Origin: Alteromonas gilva
Lineage (GTDB): Bacteria; Pseudomonadota; Gammaproteobacteria; Enterobacterales; Alteromonadaceae
Reading direction: 5' to 3'
Assembly: GCF_028595265.1 (NCBI RefSeq)
Contig: NZ_JAQQXP010000003.1
Location: forward strand, 434,001-498,000
DNA: 64,000 bases
The translations under genes and the position numbers were made by a program. The notes beneath the pieces are model-generated. The model saw only the letters and a program-made list of their open reading frames with translations. It searched no databases and was not told where the DNA came from. Positions 25,022 to 34,615 of this stretch are shown in pieces; within the stretch, counting starts at the first letter, position 1; every line of letters begins with the position of its first letter.

Positions 25022-26740
25022 TCAGGCCGTTTTAGCCAGCTGATGAGACAGAATATAGCGCTTACGTTTTTTTGGCAGTAGTTTAGCGGAGTCCACTACC
25101 ACCAGGCCGTCAACACAGTCACAAAAGTCCGGGTCGATGTTGAAATCCAGGAAAGCCACCCCGTCACGCTCACAAACTTCGGTGTATTGCTTGTAAAGCG
25201 TTGGCACGTTAACGCCCATATTCGCCAGCAAATGTTTTAGCTGGGTGAATTCTTTTTTGTAGTCTTCACCGTTAAACGAGGTGAGGTTTTCTGCTGCCAC
25301 GTTAAAGGGAACCTTGGCGCTTGCCTGGCCAAAGCGGGCCGGAAAGTAGGTGGCATAAAACTGTACAATTAAATGTTTGGCGGGCTGCGGATAGCTGTCG
25401 CTTAAACTCACCGGACCAAACAGGTAGCGGTAGCCAGGATAGCGGTTTAAGAACGCACCGATGCCAATCCACAGGTAATCAAGACTGCGTTTACCCCAAT
25501 AGCGCGGCTGAACAAAACTGCGTCCCAGTTCAAGGCCGTTCTCAAACAAAGCAGGATTATGATCCGCATAATTAAATAAGGTCGCCGAATACAGACCGGT
25601 AGGGTGATCGGGCTTGCTCAATATACGCGCATCACCAAATCGATAAGCGCCTACAATTTCTAAATCTGTCGCATCCCACAAAATCAGATGGTAGTAATGA
25701 TTATCGTATTTATCGATATCACGCCGCTGCAATGTTCCTTCGCCAACCGCGCGAAATGCAATTTCCCGTAGCCGGCCAATTTCACGCATGATCACCGAGC
25801 TGCCCTGGTGGAGGTACAGGTAAATATGTTTGCCATCAGCGGTTTCACCAAGATGCTCACAGGCCCGTATTGCTCTGGAGAGCTCCTTACGGTCTTCAGG
25901 CATGGCAATAGCAGCCTGAGTCGTAAAAATACCCTTACGATTGCTGCCAATGCGATACAGATGACGCTTAAATAGCTTAACCTGATCAGTAAGGCAAATT
26001 GACAGTGAATGAAAGCTACTAAACGGAATTAACTCGCCAATCCGCATCGGAATAGACTTGCGGCGTTGCTTAAACATCTCGGTAACCAACAACGCGGTAG
26101 CCAGCGGTTTGTAGACCATGGAGACACCGTAAAACAGCGGTGAATTTTTAGCGTCAATAAAGATGGGTAAAATAGGCGATTTCGTGTAGCGGGCGATGCG
26201 CAAAAATCCGCTGTGCCACTGGGTATCACGTACGCCCTGGGGACGCAAGCGCGACACTTCGCCGGCAGGGAAAATCAATACCGCCCCTTCGGCGGCCAGG
26301 TGCTCATGGATCGCGGCTAAATGTTGTTTAGGTGTACCGCCCTGCATATTGTTGACCGGTAGCAACCTATCGCGCAGAGGCTCGATGGCCATCAGCATTT
26401 GATTGGCGACGACTTTTAAATCATGGCGAATTTCTGAAATAAGTTTGATTAAGGCTAAACCGTCAATCGAACCAATAGGGTGGTTGGCAATGATGACAAC
26501 GCGACCAGAATCCGGAATGCGCTCCCGTTCGGTATCCCGCACCGATGTGCTGACATTAAAATAATCAAGCACCTGCTCGACGAAATCGATATCGTGATAA
26601 TGTGGGTATGCCTGGCCAAAGTCGGCAATCTCCCGCTCATGCAGCAAATGACGCAATACAAAACGTAATGGCTTGTTAAGCAAGTTGTGTTTTGCAACGT
26701 GAGGATAGTACTCACTGAGTAATTCATCGACAGTAAACAT
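25022..26740 (-). CDS. Bifunctional acyltransferase, OlsF-like (PlsC-type plus OlsB/GNAT-type domains)
   Basis: The N-terminal half (about 1-280 from ATG 26740) is a lysophospholipid-acyltransferase-type domain with the signature NHPIGSIDG and the later FPAGEVSR motif. The C-terminal half resembles OlsB/hemolysin-type N-acyltransferases (LYLHQGSSVIMREIGRLREIAFR, then IVGAYRFGDARIL). This two-domain order is that of OlsF, which makes ornithine lipids in one polypeptide in Serratia. The function is thus probably acylated amino-acid lipid synthesis, but the substrate is inferred. The frame is open to 26893; I prefer ATG 26740 because the protein sequence becomes family-like at MFTVDELLSEYYP, although no strong ribosome site is visible. 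It lies downstream of an LpxH-like gene on the same strand. Confidence 0.8.
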   Translation of the reverse strand: MFTVDELLSEYYPHVAKHNLLNKPLRFVLRHLLHEREIADFGQAYPHYHDIDFVEQVLDYFNVSTSVRDTERERIPDSGRVVIIANHPIGSIDGLALIKLISEIRHDLKVVANQMLMAIEPLRDRLLPVNNMQGGTPKQHLAAIHEHLAAEGAVLIFPAGEVSRLRPQGVRDTQWHSGFLRIARYTKSPILPIFIDAKNSPLFYGVSMVYKPLATALLVTEMFKQRRKSIPMRIGELIPFSSFHSLSICLTDQVKLFKRHLYRIGSNRKGIFTTQAAIAMPEDRKELSRAIRACEHLGETADGKHIYLYLHQGSSVIMREIGRLREIAFRAVGEGTLQRRDIDKYDNHYYHLILWDATDLEIVGAYRFGDARILSKPDHPTGLYSATLFNYADHNPALFENGLELGRSFVQPRYWGKRSLDYLWIGIGAFLNRYPGYRYLFGPVSLSDSYPQPAKHLIVQFYATYFPARFGQASAKVPFNVAAENLTSFNGEDYKKEFTQLKHLLANMGVNVPTLYKQYTEVCERDGVAFLDFNIDPDFCDCVDGLVVVDSAKLLPKKRKRYILSHQLAKTA

Positions 26741-26913
26741 AGCGGATACACTTAAAGAAATTTTACCCAACATTAGCAGCCGTTTATGACGAAATGCGCA
26801 CAGTACTGTTGCAGTTCTTTGACAAATGCGGCAGTGCGCTTGGCTAAGCGGGGGATGGATATCTAACGCCAGGCAGTCCACACGTTCTGCCAAATGGCAG
26901 GCACAACCAATTT

Positions 26914-26970
26914 GCTGCGCTGCCTGATATTCGCTGCGCTGCTTAATACTCGCTGCGCTGCTTAGGCAGC
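26914..26970. repeat. Three tandem copies of a 19-bp repeat
   Basis: GCTGCGCTGC recurs at 26914, 26933 and 26952, exactly 19 bp apart. The first two units are nearly identical over their whole length (CTGATATTC versus TTAATACTC after the core). The third unit contains the stop codon of the LpxH-like gene (26962-26964). Confidence 0.85.
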
Positions 26971-27762
26971 ACGATTCGGTTTCACTGCGTCGGCCAGCAC
27001 CGCAATGTGAGTGCGCTGTTTGAGGTATTCATGAAAGTGCACTAAGGATAATTCGCCGTTACGGCTTTCAACCAGGGCCGAACAGTTTTCTACCCAGTCA
27101 CCGTCGTTAATGTAATGAACGCCATTGATCATCATGCTTTCCGGGTGGTGAATGTGGCCGCAGATAATACCATCAAGGCCGCGTTCGGCGGCGTAGTCAC
27201 AGCCTGCATTACGATAGCGCTCAATCGCTTTATTGGCACCTTTGATGTGTTTTTTGATATAGCCGGCCAATGACCAGTAGTGGTTATTTCGCCAGGCTCT
27301 GAAACGGTTACACCAACGGTTAAGGAACAAAAGCAAATCGTAGCCCTTGTCGCCAATCCAGGCGTGAAACTTACCCAATGCCACATCAGCGTCAAACTGA
27401 TCGCCATGCAGCACCAGATATCTCTTTCCTGAGGCGGTAGTGTGCACTAACTCACGTTCTATCTGGATGTCGCCAAAAGACATGCCGGCATATTTTTGAA
27501 TGGGCGCGTCGTGATTACCCGGCAGATATACCACCCGGGTGCCACGATTGCTCATCGCCATTAGCTCGTGCATGACGCGATTATGGCTGTCCGGCCAGCG
27601 AAACTGCTTTTCCATTTGCCACATATCAACAATGTCACCAACCAGATACAGGGTATCGACAGAAATATTATGCAAAAATTCGAGCAGAAATTCGGCTTTA
27701 CAGTCTTTATTGCCGAGATGGATATCCGATAACCAGACGGCGTTGTAATGAAGTGTTGGCAT
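26962..27762 (-). CDS. UDP-2,3-diacylglucosamine diphosphatase family metallophosphoesterase (LpxH-like)
   Basis: A calcineurin-like phosphoesterase with the full motif set: WLSDIHLG, YLVGDIVDMW, YLPGNHD, LVLHGDQFD and IICGHIHHP. It belongs to the group often annotated UDP-2,3-diacylglucosamine diphosphatase, the lipid A step making lipid X, but is longer (266 residues) than E. coli LpxH (240), and many bacteria carry it as a paralogue, so the substrate is uncertain. Start ATG 27762 has AAGGG 8 nt upstream; the frame is open to 27789. Adjacent to the OlsF-like gene on the same strand, suggesting a membrane-lipid link. Confidence 0.85.
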   Translation of the reverse strand: MPTLHYNAVWLSDIHLGNKDCKAEFLLEFLHNISVDTLYLVGDIVDMWQMEKQFRWPDSHNRVMHELMAMSNRGTRVVYLPGNHDAPIQKYAGMSFGDIQIERELVHTTASGKRYLVLHGDQFDADVALGKFHAWIGDKGYDLLLFLNRWCNRFRAWRNNHYWSLAGYIKKHIKGANKAIERYRNAGCDYAAERGLDGIICGHIHHPESMMINGVHYINDGDWVENCSALVESRNGELSLVHFHEYLKQRTHIAVLADAVKPNRAA

Positions 27763-27882
27763 AGCGTCACCCTTGTCAGTCGCGAGCATTACTGTGCGGT
27801 ACTGTAGCCGGGGCTATTGACAGTTAAGTGACGATGACTTGACGGTTTGGTGACGAGTAGTTGAAGGTTAAATGACAGGCAT

Positions 27883-27907
27883 AAAAAAAGCGCCGAAGCG
27901 CTTTTTT
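27883..27907 (-). terminator. Terminator of rpsT
   Basis: AAAAAAGCGC-TTCG-GCGCTTTTTTT read leftward: a GCGC stem with UUCG loop, extended by A-U pairs, followed by T7. The structure is symmetrical enough to work in both directions. Confidence 0.88.
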
Positions 27908-27927
27908 AAACTATTCGTCGGTGGGGA

Positions 27928-28191
27928 TTAACCCAGCGCTTTAATTTGCGCAGCCAGACGGCTCTTATGACGAGCAGCTTTGTTCTTGTGAATCAAACCT
28001 TTTGTAGCCATTCTGTCAAGAATTGGAGTGGCAGCAGTCAGTGCAGCCTGGGCACCTTCTTTATCACCAGAGGCGATAGCCGCTACTACTTTTTTAATAC
28101 TTGTACGAGTCATGGAGCGACGGCTGGCATTATGCTGGCGACGCTTTTCGGCTTGAATTGCACGTTTCTTAGCAGACTTGATGTTAGCCAA
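27928..28191 (-). CDS. rpsT: 30S ribosomal protein S20
   Basis: An 87-residue S20 whose sequence ANIKSAKKRAIQAEKRRQHNASRRSM is nearly the E. coli protein. The start is TTG 28191, preceded by GGGAG at 7 nt; E. coli rpsT also uses a UUG start, which is part of its autogenous control by S20. The frame is open far upstream, but nothing there resembles protein. It is divergent from murJ, as in Pseudomonas and E. coli, with its own promoter and terminator. Confidence 0.97.
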   Translation of the reverse strand: MANIKSAKKRAIQAEKRRQHNASRRSMTRTSIKKVVAAIASGDKEGAQAALTAATPILDRMATKGLIHKNKAARHKSRLAAQIKALG

Positions 28192-28234
28192 GGTGTAACT
28201 CCCAAAAAAATTCATGTCAAAAACGAGGGTGCGG

Positions 28235-28263
28235 ATTGTGCCTAGATACCGGCTATTTGTCAA
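28235..28263 (-). promoter_or_regulatory. rpsT promoter
   Basis: Read leftward: TTGACA (28263-28258), 17-bp spacer, CACAAT (28240-28235). The perfect -35 and ideal spacing support it. Transcript leader would be about 40 nt. Confidence 0.7.
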
Positions 28264-28594
28264 ACAATTTATCGAAGTTATCGGTATTTTTATTAACGGT
28301 GGTGATGACTGCCGTATTTTGCGACGCGCTGCGATACAACTTTTAACCGCTGCACAATACAATAAAGCGCCCTTTAAGGCAATACGTCTGCTTTGCCAAA
28401 GGCCGCTTTGGCTGCGGCATTGCGCCGCGGTGTACGCGCCGTGGCTGGCTATCGCCCATGCCATATGGCGAGGTGATACGCAGACATTAACCGCACAATT
28501 TAGTTAGCTCACTTTTGTCTGTTTACGCTAGAATAGCGCAAAATAGCTATCGGTGATGACGCTTTCGTTCAGCGTGCACCCAAAAAGGATTGTC

Positions 28595-30163
28595 GTGTCG
28601 AGGAAATTAATTAAATCGGGCCTGATTGTCAGTACCATGACATTGCTTTCGCGGGTCCTGGGGTTGGTAAGGGATGTGGTGATTGCCCGCTTTATGGGGG
28701 ATGGCGCGGCGGCAGATGTGTTCTTTTTTGCCAATAAGATCCCTAATTTTCTGCGCCGCCTGTTTGCAGAGGGTGCATTCGCGCAAGCATTTATTCCGGT
28801 CCTCACCGAAGTCCATGCCGAACGGGATGAAAGCCAGTTACGCCTCTTTGTTGCCCATGTCTCAGGCACCCTCGGCGCTATTGTGTTTGTTACGGCATTG
28901 TTAGGCGTGATCATTTCACCGGTGATTACGGCCCTGTTTGGTGCCGGCTGGTTTATTGACTACCTCAACGACGAGCCGGCTGGCGACAAGTTTGAACTAG
29001 CCAGTACCATGCTCAAAATTACCTTTCCTTACATTGCGTTTATTTCACTAACCGGCTTGTCCGGGGCGATTTTAAATACACTCAATAAATTCGCCGTCGC
29101 GTCATTTACGCCGGTATTGCTCAACGTATGTATTATTGCCTGCGCCTACTGGCTCACCCCCTTCATGGAGCAACCAGCATTTGCGTTAGCCTGGGGAGTG
29201 TTTATCGGCGGTATTGTGCAGTTAGGCTTTCAGTTACCGTTTTTATATCGGGCGGGGTTGTTAGTTAAACCCCGCTGGGGATGGCGTGACCCCGGCGTCG
29301 TAAAGGTCAGAACCTTAATGATTCCAGCTTTGTTTGGCGTGTCGGTGGGACAGATCAACTTGCTGCTGGATACCTTTATTGCCAGTTTTCTGGTAACCGG
29401 CTCCATCAGCTGGTTGTATTATTCCGACCGCTTGCTGGAGTTTCCCTTAGGGCTGTTCGGCATTGCTATTGCCACGGTTATTTTGCCCACCTTATCGCGT
29501 AATCACGTGGGTAAGGACGCCCTCGGGTTTGCTGGTAATATGGACTGGGCGGTACGTATGGTGTGCTTACTTGGCATTCCTGCTGCGGCAGGGCTTGGGG
29601 TATTGGCCGAACCCATACTGTCGGTCATATTTCAACGTGGTGCTTTTACCGCTGAAACTGCTCGTATGGCCTCTTATAGCCTGATGGCTTATGCCTTTGG
29701 CTTACTGAGTTTTATGCTGGTAAAGGTATTGGCGCCGGGTTACTACTCGCGCCAGGATACCAAAACACCGGTTAAAATTGGCGTCGGTTGTATGGCTGCC
29801 AACATGGTGTTTAATCTTATTTTTGCCATACCGTATGGCTATATTGGCCTGGCCATTGCCACGAGCCTGTCAGCCACTCTGAATGCGGCGTTGCTCTATG
29901 TTGGCCTGAGCCGTCAAAAGGTCTATACCCTGAGTCGTTTGACCATTGGTTTTGTCGTGCGTGTGGTGTTGGCTACATGCGCGATGGTAGCGGCCATCGT
30001 GTGGTTTCAGCAGGATGTAACATTTACTGCGTTGACCTTCAGCGAGCAACTGGCGTCTTTAATGCTGACAATCGGCATTGCGCTGGCGGTGTTTGGCACC
30101 AGCATGCTCGCTATGGGTATTCGTCTGCGACATTTTAAATCTCAGCACATTAAGGCCTCTTAG
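28595..30163 (+). CDS. murJ: Lipid II flippase MurJ
   Basis: A polytopic inner-membrane protein of the MOP superfamily that flips lipid II for peptidoglycan synthesis. The 522-residue product begins MSRKLIKSGLIVSTMTLLSRVLGLVRD, a family hallmark, and has about 14 hydrophobic helices with the conserved Arg-rich FFFANKIPNFLRRLFAEGAFAQAF. GTG 28595 is chosen because AAAGGA lies 5 nt upstream and the N-terminus matches the family; the frame is open to 28553. It is divergent from rpsT and followed by ribF. Confidence 0.95.
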   Translation: MSRKLIKSGLIVSTMTLLSRVLGLVRDVVIARFMGDGAAADVFFFANKIPNFLRRLFAEGAFAQAFIPVLTEVHAERDESQLRLFVAHVSGTLGAIVFVTALLGVIISPVITALFGAGWFIDYLNDEPAGDKFELASTMLKITFPYIAFISLTGLSGAILNTLNKFAVASFTPVLLNVCIIACAYWLTPFMEQPAFALAWGVFIGGIVQLGFQLPFLYRAGLLVKPRWGWRDPGVVKVRTLMIPALFGVSVGQINLLLDTFIASFLVTGSISWLYYSDRLLEFPLGLFGIAIATVILPTLSRNHVGKDALGFAGNMDWAVRMVCLLGIPAAAGLGVLAEPILSVIFQRGAFTAETARMASYSLMAYAFGLLSFMLVKVLAPGYYSRQDTKTPVKIGVGCMAANMVFNLIFAIPYGYIGLAIATSLSATLNAALLYVGLSRQKVYTLSRLTIGFVVRVVLATCAMVAAIVWFQQDVTFTALTFSEQLASLMLTIGIALAVFGTSMLAMGIRLRHFKSQHIKAS

Positions 30164-30166
30164 CGA

Positions 30167-30195
30167 TTGGTATTGCTGGCCGGGTAGTTTATAAT
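30167..30195 (+). promoter_or_regulatory. Promoter for ribF-ileS operon
   Basis: TTGGTA (30167-30172), 17-bp spacer and a perfect TATAAT (30190-30195), beginning 3 bp after the murJ stop codon. It would drive ribF and the following ileS-lspA-fkpB-ispH genes. Confidence 0.75.
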
Positions 30196-30241
30196 CGGCC
30201 GCTTTGTAGCATTTTCATCTCAATAAAGGTTGCTGTTAAAC

Positions 30242-31186
30242 GTGGAGCTAATCCGGGGCCTTAACAATTTAAAAGCCCATCATCACGGGTGCGTACTGAC
30301 TATTGGCAAGTTTGACGGTGTTCATTTGGGGCATCAGGCTGTACTTGATAGTGTTATTAAGCAAGCCCGGCGCTTGTCCTTGCCCGCCACAGTTATGGTT
30401 TTCGAACCGCATCCTGAAGAGGTATTTACGCCACATTCCGCGCCGGCGCGGATCAGTCCGCTTGCTGAAAAGTACCAGTTGCTCAAAGCCCAGGGAGTGG
30501 ACCGGCTGTTATGTGTCAGGTTTAACGCTGCCTTTGCTGCTCAGTCTGCTGATACGTTTATTGAGCAGTTGTTGGTGCAAAAGCTGGGCGTGAAATTTTT
30601 AGTTGTAGGCGATGACTTTCGTTTCGGTAAAGGCCGCACCGGTGATTTTGACCGTTTGCAGCAAGCCGGTGAAAAGTACGGTTTTGAGCTGGTAAGTACG
30701 CAAAGTTACCGGATGGCAGATTGCCGCATAAGTTCCACGGCGGTGCGCGAAGCTCTGGCCGATGGAAACTTTAGCCTCGCGCACAATATGCTAGGGCGGG
30801 CATTTTTTATTTCCGGGCGGGTGATTCACGGCGAAAAGAAAGGCCGTACTATTGGATTCCCCACCGCGAATGTATTGCTAAATCGCTGCCAAACCCCCAT
30901 TACCGGGGTATTCGCAGTGAAACTCAATATCGCTGGCAGCTACTATACCGGGGTTGCTAATATCGGTTCCAGGCCAACCGTTAATGGCCAGCGTAAGCAG
31001 TTAGAAGTGCATATCTTTGACTTTGAAGGCTCCTTATATGGCCAGCGGATCCAGGTAATGCCGGTGGCAAAAATTCGAGATGAGAAACGCTTTGACGGGC
31101 TTGATGCCCTGCGTCAGCAAATCGCACGCGATGTTGAGCAGGCACAGCAAGTATTAATGAATAACGACGACCTGTTACAGGTCTGA
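30242..31186 (+). CDS. ribF: Bifunctional riboflavin kinase/FAD synthetase
   Basis: Phosphorylates riboflavin to FMN and adenylates it to FAD. The N-terminal nucleotidyltransferase shows TIGKFDGVHLGHQA (about 20-33) and ISSTAVREAL. The C-terminal flavokinase shows KKGRTIGFPTANV (about 200-212) and a conserved NIGSRPTV. GTG 30242 gives 314 residues (E. coli 313) with the conserved start ELIRGLNNL; an upstream TTG at 30230 overlaps the ribosome site AAAGG and is rejected. No FMN riboswitch is apparent upstream. First gene of the ribF-ileS-lspA-fkpB-ispH unit. Confidence 0.96.
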   Translation: MELIRGLNNLKAHHHGCVLTIGKFDGVHLGHQAVLDSVIKQARRLSLPATVMVFEPHPEEVFTPHSAPARISPLAEKYQLLKAQGVDRLLCVRFNAAFAAQSADTFIEQLLVQKLGVKFLVVGDDFRFGKGRTGDFDRLQQAGEKYGFELVSTQSYRMADCRISSTAVREALADGNFSLAHNMLGRAFFISGRVIHGEKKGRTIGFPTANVLLNRCQTPITGVFAVKLNIAGSYYTGVANIGSRPTVNGQRKQLEVHIFDFEGSLYGQRIQVMPVAKIRDEKRFDGLDALRQQIARDVEQAQQVLMNNDDLLQV

Positions 31187-31229
31187 ACCGGGTTGACACC
31201 CGATAACGTGGACGGATAGAACAAACGCT

Positions 31230-34052
31230 ATGAGTGATTACAAAGCCACATTGAATTTGCCTGAAACGCCATTCCCCATGCGCGGGAATCTGGCTAATCG
31301 CGAACCTCAAATGTTGAAAGACTGGGAACAACAAGGCTTGTATCAGCAGATTCGCCAGGCGAAATCGGGCAAACCACCCTTTGTGCTGCATGATGGCCCT
31401 CCCTACGCCAATGGCGATATTCACATTGGTCATGCGGTGAATAAAATCCTCAAAGATATTATTGTGAAGTCTAAAACACTGGCCGATTTTGACGCGCCTT
31501 ATGTGCCGGGCTGGGATTGTCACGGCTTACCCATCGAGCTTATGGTTGAAAAGAAAGTGGGTAAACCGGGTAACAAGGTTAGCGCAGCGGAGTTTCGTCA
31601 GAAATGCCGTGATTACGCGCAAAAGCAAATCGATGGGCAATTGGCCGACTTTAAACGTCTGGGGGTTTTTGGTGAATGGGATAATCCCTACAAAACCATG
31701 AATTTTGACTCCGAAGCCAATATCGTTCGGGCGTTAGGTAAAATCATCGATGCGGGCCATCTTGAGAAAGGCTTTAAGCCGGTTCATTGGTGTACCGATT
31801 GTGGTTCGGCGCTGGCCGAAGCCGAAGTGGAATATCAGGATAAAACCTCGCCGGCAATTGACGTCAAGTTTCCTCTCAAAGACGTGGCAACCTTTGCCAG
31901 TGCCTTTGGTGTCGATGCTGACGCGCTCAATGCCCATAAAGCCGGTGTTGTTATCTGGACTACCACCCCCTGGACATTGCCTGCTAACCTGGCCGTGAGT
32001 CTGCATCCTGAACTTGAATACTCGCTGGTAGAGTATGGCGACGACAAACAGTGGATCATGCTGGCGACTGATTTGGTGGCAAGCTGTATGCAGCGTTACG
32101 GTCAGCAAGACTATACAACGGTTGCTACCTGCCTGGGCGCAGCGCTCGACAAAGCACATTTGCAGCACCCCTTTCTAGACAAGACATCGTTAATTGTACT
32201 GGGCGATCACGTTACAACCGACGCTGGTACCGGCTGTGTACACACAGCGCCTGCACACGGCGTAGATGACTTTAATGTGTGTAAGGGTTATGACATTGAG
32301 GTGTATAACCCGGTAGGTAACAATGGTGTCTTCCTGGAAAATACGCCGCTTTTTGCCGGTCAGCATGTATTTAAGGCAAACCCCCTTATCACTGAGACGG
32401 TAGCGGAACACGGCAACCTTATTCTCAATGTTGCCTTTGAGCACAGCTATCCTCACTGTTGGCGACATAAAACGCCGATCATCTTCCGAGCGACGCCGCA
32501 GTGGTTTATCAGTATGGATAAGCTCGACTTACGCGGCCAGTCACTGAAACAAATAAAACAGACGCAGTGGATTCCTGAGTGGGGCGAAAACCGCATTGCC
32601 AAGATGGTAGAGGGGCGTCCGGACTGGTGTATTTCGCGCCAACGTACCTGGGGCGTGCCGATCCCGCTGTATGTGCACAAAATCACTGGTGAATTGCATC
32701 CGCAAACCAGCGGTCTCATTGCACAGGTCGCAGCGGAAATTGAAAAATCCGGCATACAGGCCTGGTGGGATATTGATGATGCGGCTTTACTTGGCAGTGA
32801 TGCCGATCAATACGACAAGGTCACCGATACCCTGGATGTCTGGTTTGATTCAGGCGTTACCCATTTCTTTGTAGTCGATTGTCGCGATGATATCCCGGCG
32901 AGTGCGGATCTGTATTTAGAAGGGTCAGATCAACACCGTGGCTGGTTTATGTCATCACTGATGACATCGACGGCGATGCATGGTCATGCGCCTTACAAGC
33001 AGGTGCTCACTCATGGCTTTACCGTGGATGCGCAGGGTAAAAAGATGTCTAAATCGCTGGGCAACGTGGTCGCACCGCAGGAGGTCACCAATAAGCTTGG
33101 CGCGGATATTTTACGTTTATGGGTGGCGTCTACCGATTACCGTGGTGAGATCACTGTTTCTGACGAAATCCTCAAACGTGCCGCGGATAATTACCGACGT
33201 CTGCGCAATACCGCGCGCTTCTTGCTGGCCAACTTAAACGGCTTCAATCCGCTGACAGACGCTGTGCCTGAACAAGACATGGTAGCTTTGGACCGTTGGA
33301 TCGTGGCGCGGGCGAAGCAGCTCCAGGCTGACATTATCGCCTCCTATGATAAATACGACTTGCTGGTGGTGTCACAAAAACTTAGCCATTTTTGCTCTAT
33401 TGAGCTCGGCAGTTTTTATCTGGATATTATTAAAGATCGCCAGTACACGGCTAAAGGTGACAGCGTCGCTCGTCGCTCTTGTCAGACTGCGCTGTATCAT
33501 ATTGCCGAGGCGCTGGTGCGCTGGATGGCGCCTATTACCAGCTTTACTGCGCAGGAAATCTGGCAGGAGTTACCGGGTGAGCGCGCTAAATTTGTGTTTA
33601 CCGAAAGTTGGTATAACGGCCTGGATGCATTCTCGTCCGACAGCCAGTTTAGCGATACTTACTGGCAGCAACTCATGGCGGTTAAGGATGCGGTTAACCA
33701 CGCACTTGAACAAGCACGAAAAGCACAGCTTTTAGGTGGCTCACTGGAAGCGGCAATAACGCTGTACGCCGATGATACGCTTAAACAACAGCTTGAGCTA
33801 TTGGCCGATGAACTGCGCTTTGTGTTGATCACATCGGGTGTCACGGTTGCCAGCCTTGCTGACAAGCCTGCCGACGCCAGTAAGACTGACGTTGAAGGTT
33901 TGTACGTGGCAGTGGCGAAAAGCACCGGTGAGAAATGCGTACGTTGCTGGCATGTCCGGGATGATGTGGGTTCACATACATCGCACCCTGAGCTGTGCGG
34001 ACGTTGCGTCACCAATGTTGATGGTGAAGGTGAAGAGCGCCACTATGCCTAG
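31230..34052 (+). CDS. ileS: Isoleucyl-tRNA synthetase
   Basis: A class I synthetase of 940 residues (E. coli 938). HIGH motif: PPYANGDIHIGHAVNK (about 58-72). The CP1 editing domain (about 200-400) has TTTPWTLPAN and GTGCVHTAPAHG with its conserved Asp. The KMSKS loop is KKMSKSLGN (about 602-610). The C-terminal zinc site is CVRCW ... CGRC. Its stop overlaps the lspA start by 8 nt, so the two are coupled as in many proteobacteria. Confidence 0.98.
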   Translation: MSDYKATLNLPETPFPMRGNLANREPQMLKDWEQQGLYQQIRQAKSGKPPFVLHDGPPYANGDIHIGHAVNKILKDIIVKSKTLADFDAPYVPGWDCHGLPIELMVEKKVGKPGNKVSAAEFRQKCRDYAQKQIDGQLADFKRLGVFGEWDNPYKTMNFDSEANIVRALGKIIDAGHLEKGFKPVHWCTDCGSALAEAEVEYQDKTSPAIDVKFPLKDVATFASAFGVDADALNAHKAGVVIWTTTPWTLPANLAVSLHPELEYSLVEYGDDKQWIMLATDLVASCMQRYGQQDYTTVATCLGAALDKAHLQHPFLDKTSLIVLGDHVTTDAGTGCVHTAPAHGVDDFNVCKGYDIEVYNPVGNNGVFLENTPLFAGQHVFKANPLITETVAEHGNLILNVAFEHSYPHCWRHKTPIIFRATPQWFISMDKLDLRGQSLKQIKQTQWIPEWGENRIAKMVEGRPDWCISRQRTWGVPIPLYVHKITGELHPQTSGLIAQVAAEIEKSGIQAWWDIDDAALLGSDADQYDKVTDTLDVWFDSGVTHFFVVDCRDDIPASADLYLEGSDQHRGWFMSSLMTSTAMHGHAPYKQVLTHGFTVDAQGKKMSKSLGNVVAPQEVTNKLGADILRLWVASTDYRGEITVSDEILKRAADNYRRLRNTARFLLANLNGFNPLTDAVPEQDMVALDRWIVARAKQLQADIIASYDKYDLLVVSQKLSHFCSIELGSFYLDIIKDRQYTAKGDSVARRSCQTALYHIAEALVRWMAPITSFTAQEIWQELPGERAKFVFTESWYNGLDAFSSDSQFSDTYWQQLMAVKDAVNHALEQARKAQLLGGSLEAAITLYADDTLKQQLELLADELRFVLITSGVTVASLADKPADASKTDVEGLYVAVAKSTGEKCVRCWHVRDDVGSHTSHPELCGRCVTNVDGEGEERHYA

Positions 34053-34578
34053 TCCAATAGTGAACTTATTTCGCACCACCGGTTTACGTTTTTTATGGAT
34101 AAGTGCGATAACAGTGGTACTGGATCTGTGGAGTAAATATGCCGTCATGGATAACATGGAGTTATATGAGTCCATTCAGGTGACAGCGTTTTTTAACCTG
34201 ACCTATGTGCATAATTATGGCGCTGCATTTAGCTTTTTACATGGCGCCGGTGGCTGGCAACGATGGTTCTTTACTGCCATCGCTGTCACTGTCTGCGTCG
34301 TTATTCTATGGTGGTTAAAGCAGACTCCACGGCAGCAAAAGCTGTTGCCCGTGGCGTTTAGCTTTATTCTGGGTGGTGCACTGGGTAACGTGTACGACCG
34401 CATCAACCATGGCTATGTGGTCGACTTTCTCGATTTTTACGTAAATACCTGGCATTGGCCGGCCTTCAATATTGCCGACAGCGCTATTTTTATTGGTGCG
34501 GCGTTATTGATTTGGGATATGTTGACCTCTAAGAGTGACGACACCCTGGCTAAAAAGCGCACTCACGCCAATCGTTAA
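34045..34578 (+). CDS. lspA: Lipoprotein signal peptidase (signal peptidase II)
   Basis: An inner-membrane aspartyl protease that cleaves diacylated prolipoproteins. The 177-residue product has four hydrophobic helices and both catalytic Asp regions, GNVYDRINHGYVVDFLDF and FNIADSAIF. ATG 34045 overlaps the end of ileS; the frame is open far upstream only because it shadows ileS. The extended basic C-terminus (KKRTHANR) is ordinary. fkpB follows after 37 bp. Confidence 0.96.
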   Translation: MPSPIVNLFRTTGLRFLWISAITVVLDLWSKYAVMDNMELYESIQVTAFFNLTYVHNYGAAFSFLHGAGGWQRWFFTAIAVTVCVVILWWLKQTPRQQKLLPVAFSFILGGALGNVYDRINHGYVVDFLDFYVNTWHWPAFNIADSAIFIGAALLIWDMLTSKSDDTLAKKRTHANR

Positions 34579-34615
34579 CCTAACTGACAACCTAGTAAGC
34601 CAGAGAGAATTTATT

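Noticed and set aside
26741..26893. 51-residue N-terminal extension of the OlsF-like protein
   Set aside because: The extension is Cys/Arg-rich without homology-like character; the family-like sequence starts at ATG 26740.
28192..28464. Long N-terminal extension of the rpsT frame
   Set aside because: S20 begins at TTG 28191 as in E. coli; the upstream frame covers the promoter and is not protein-like.
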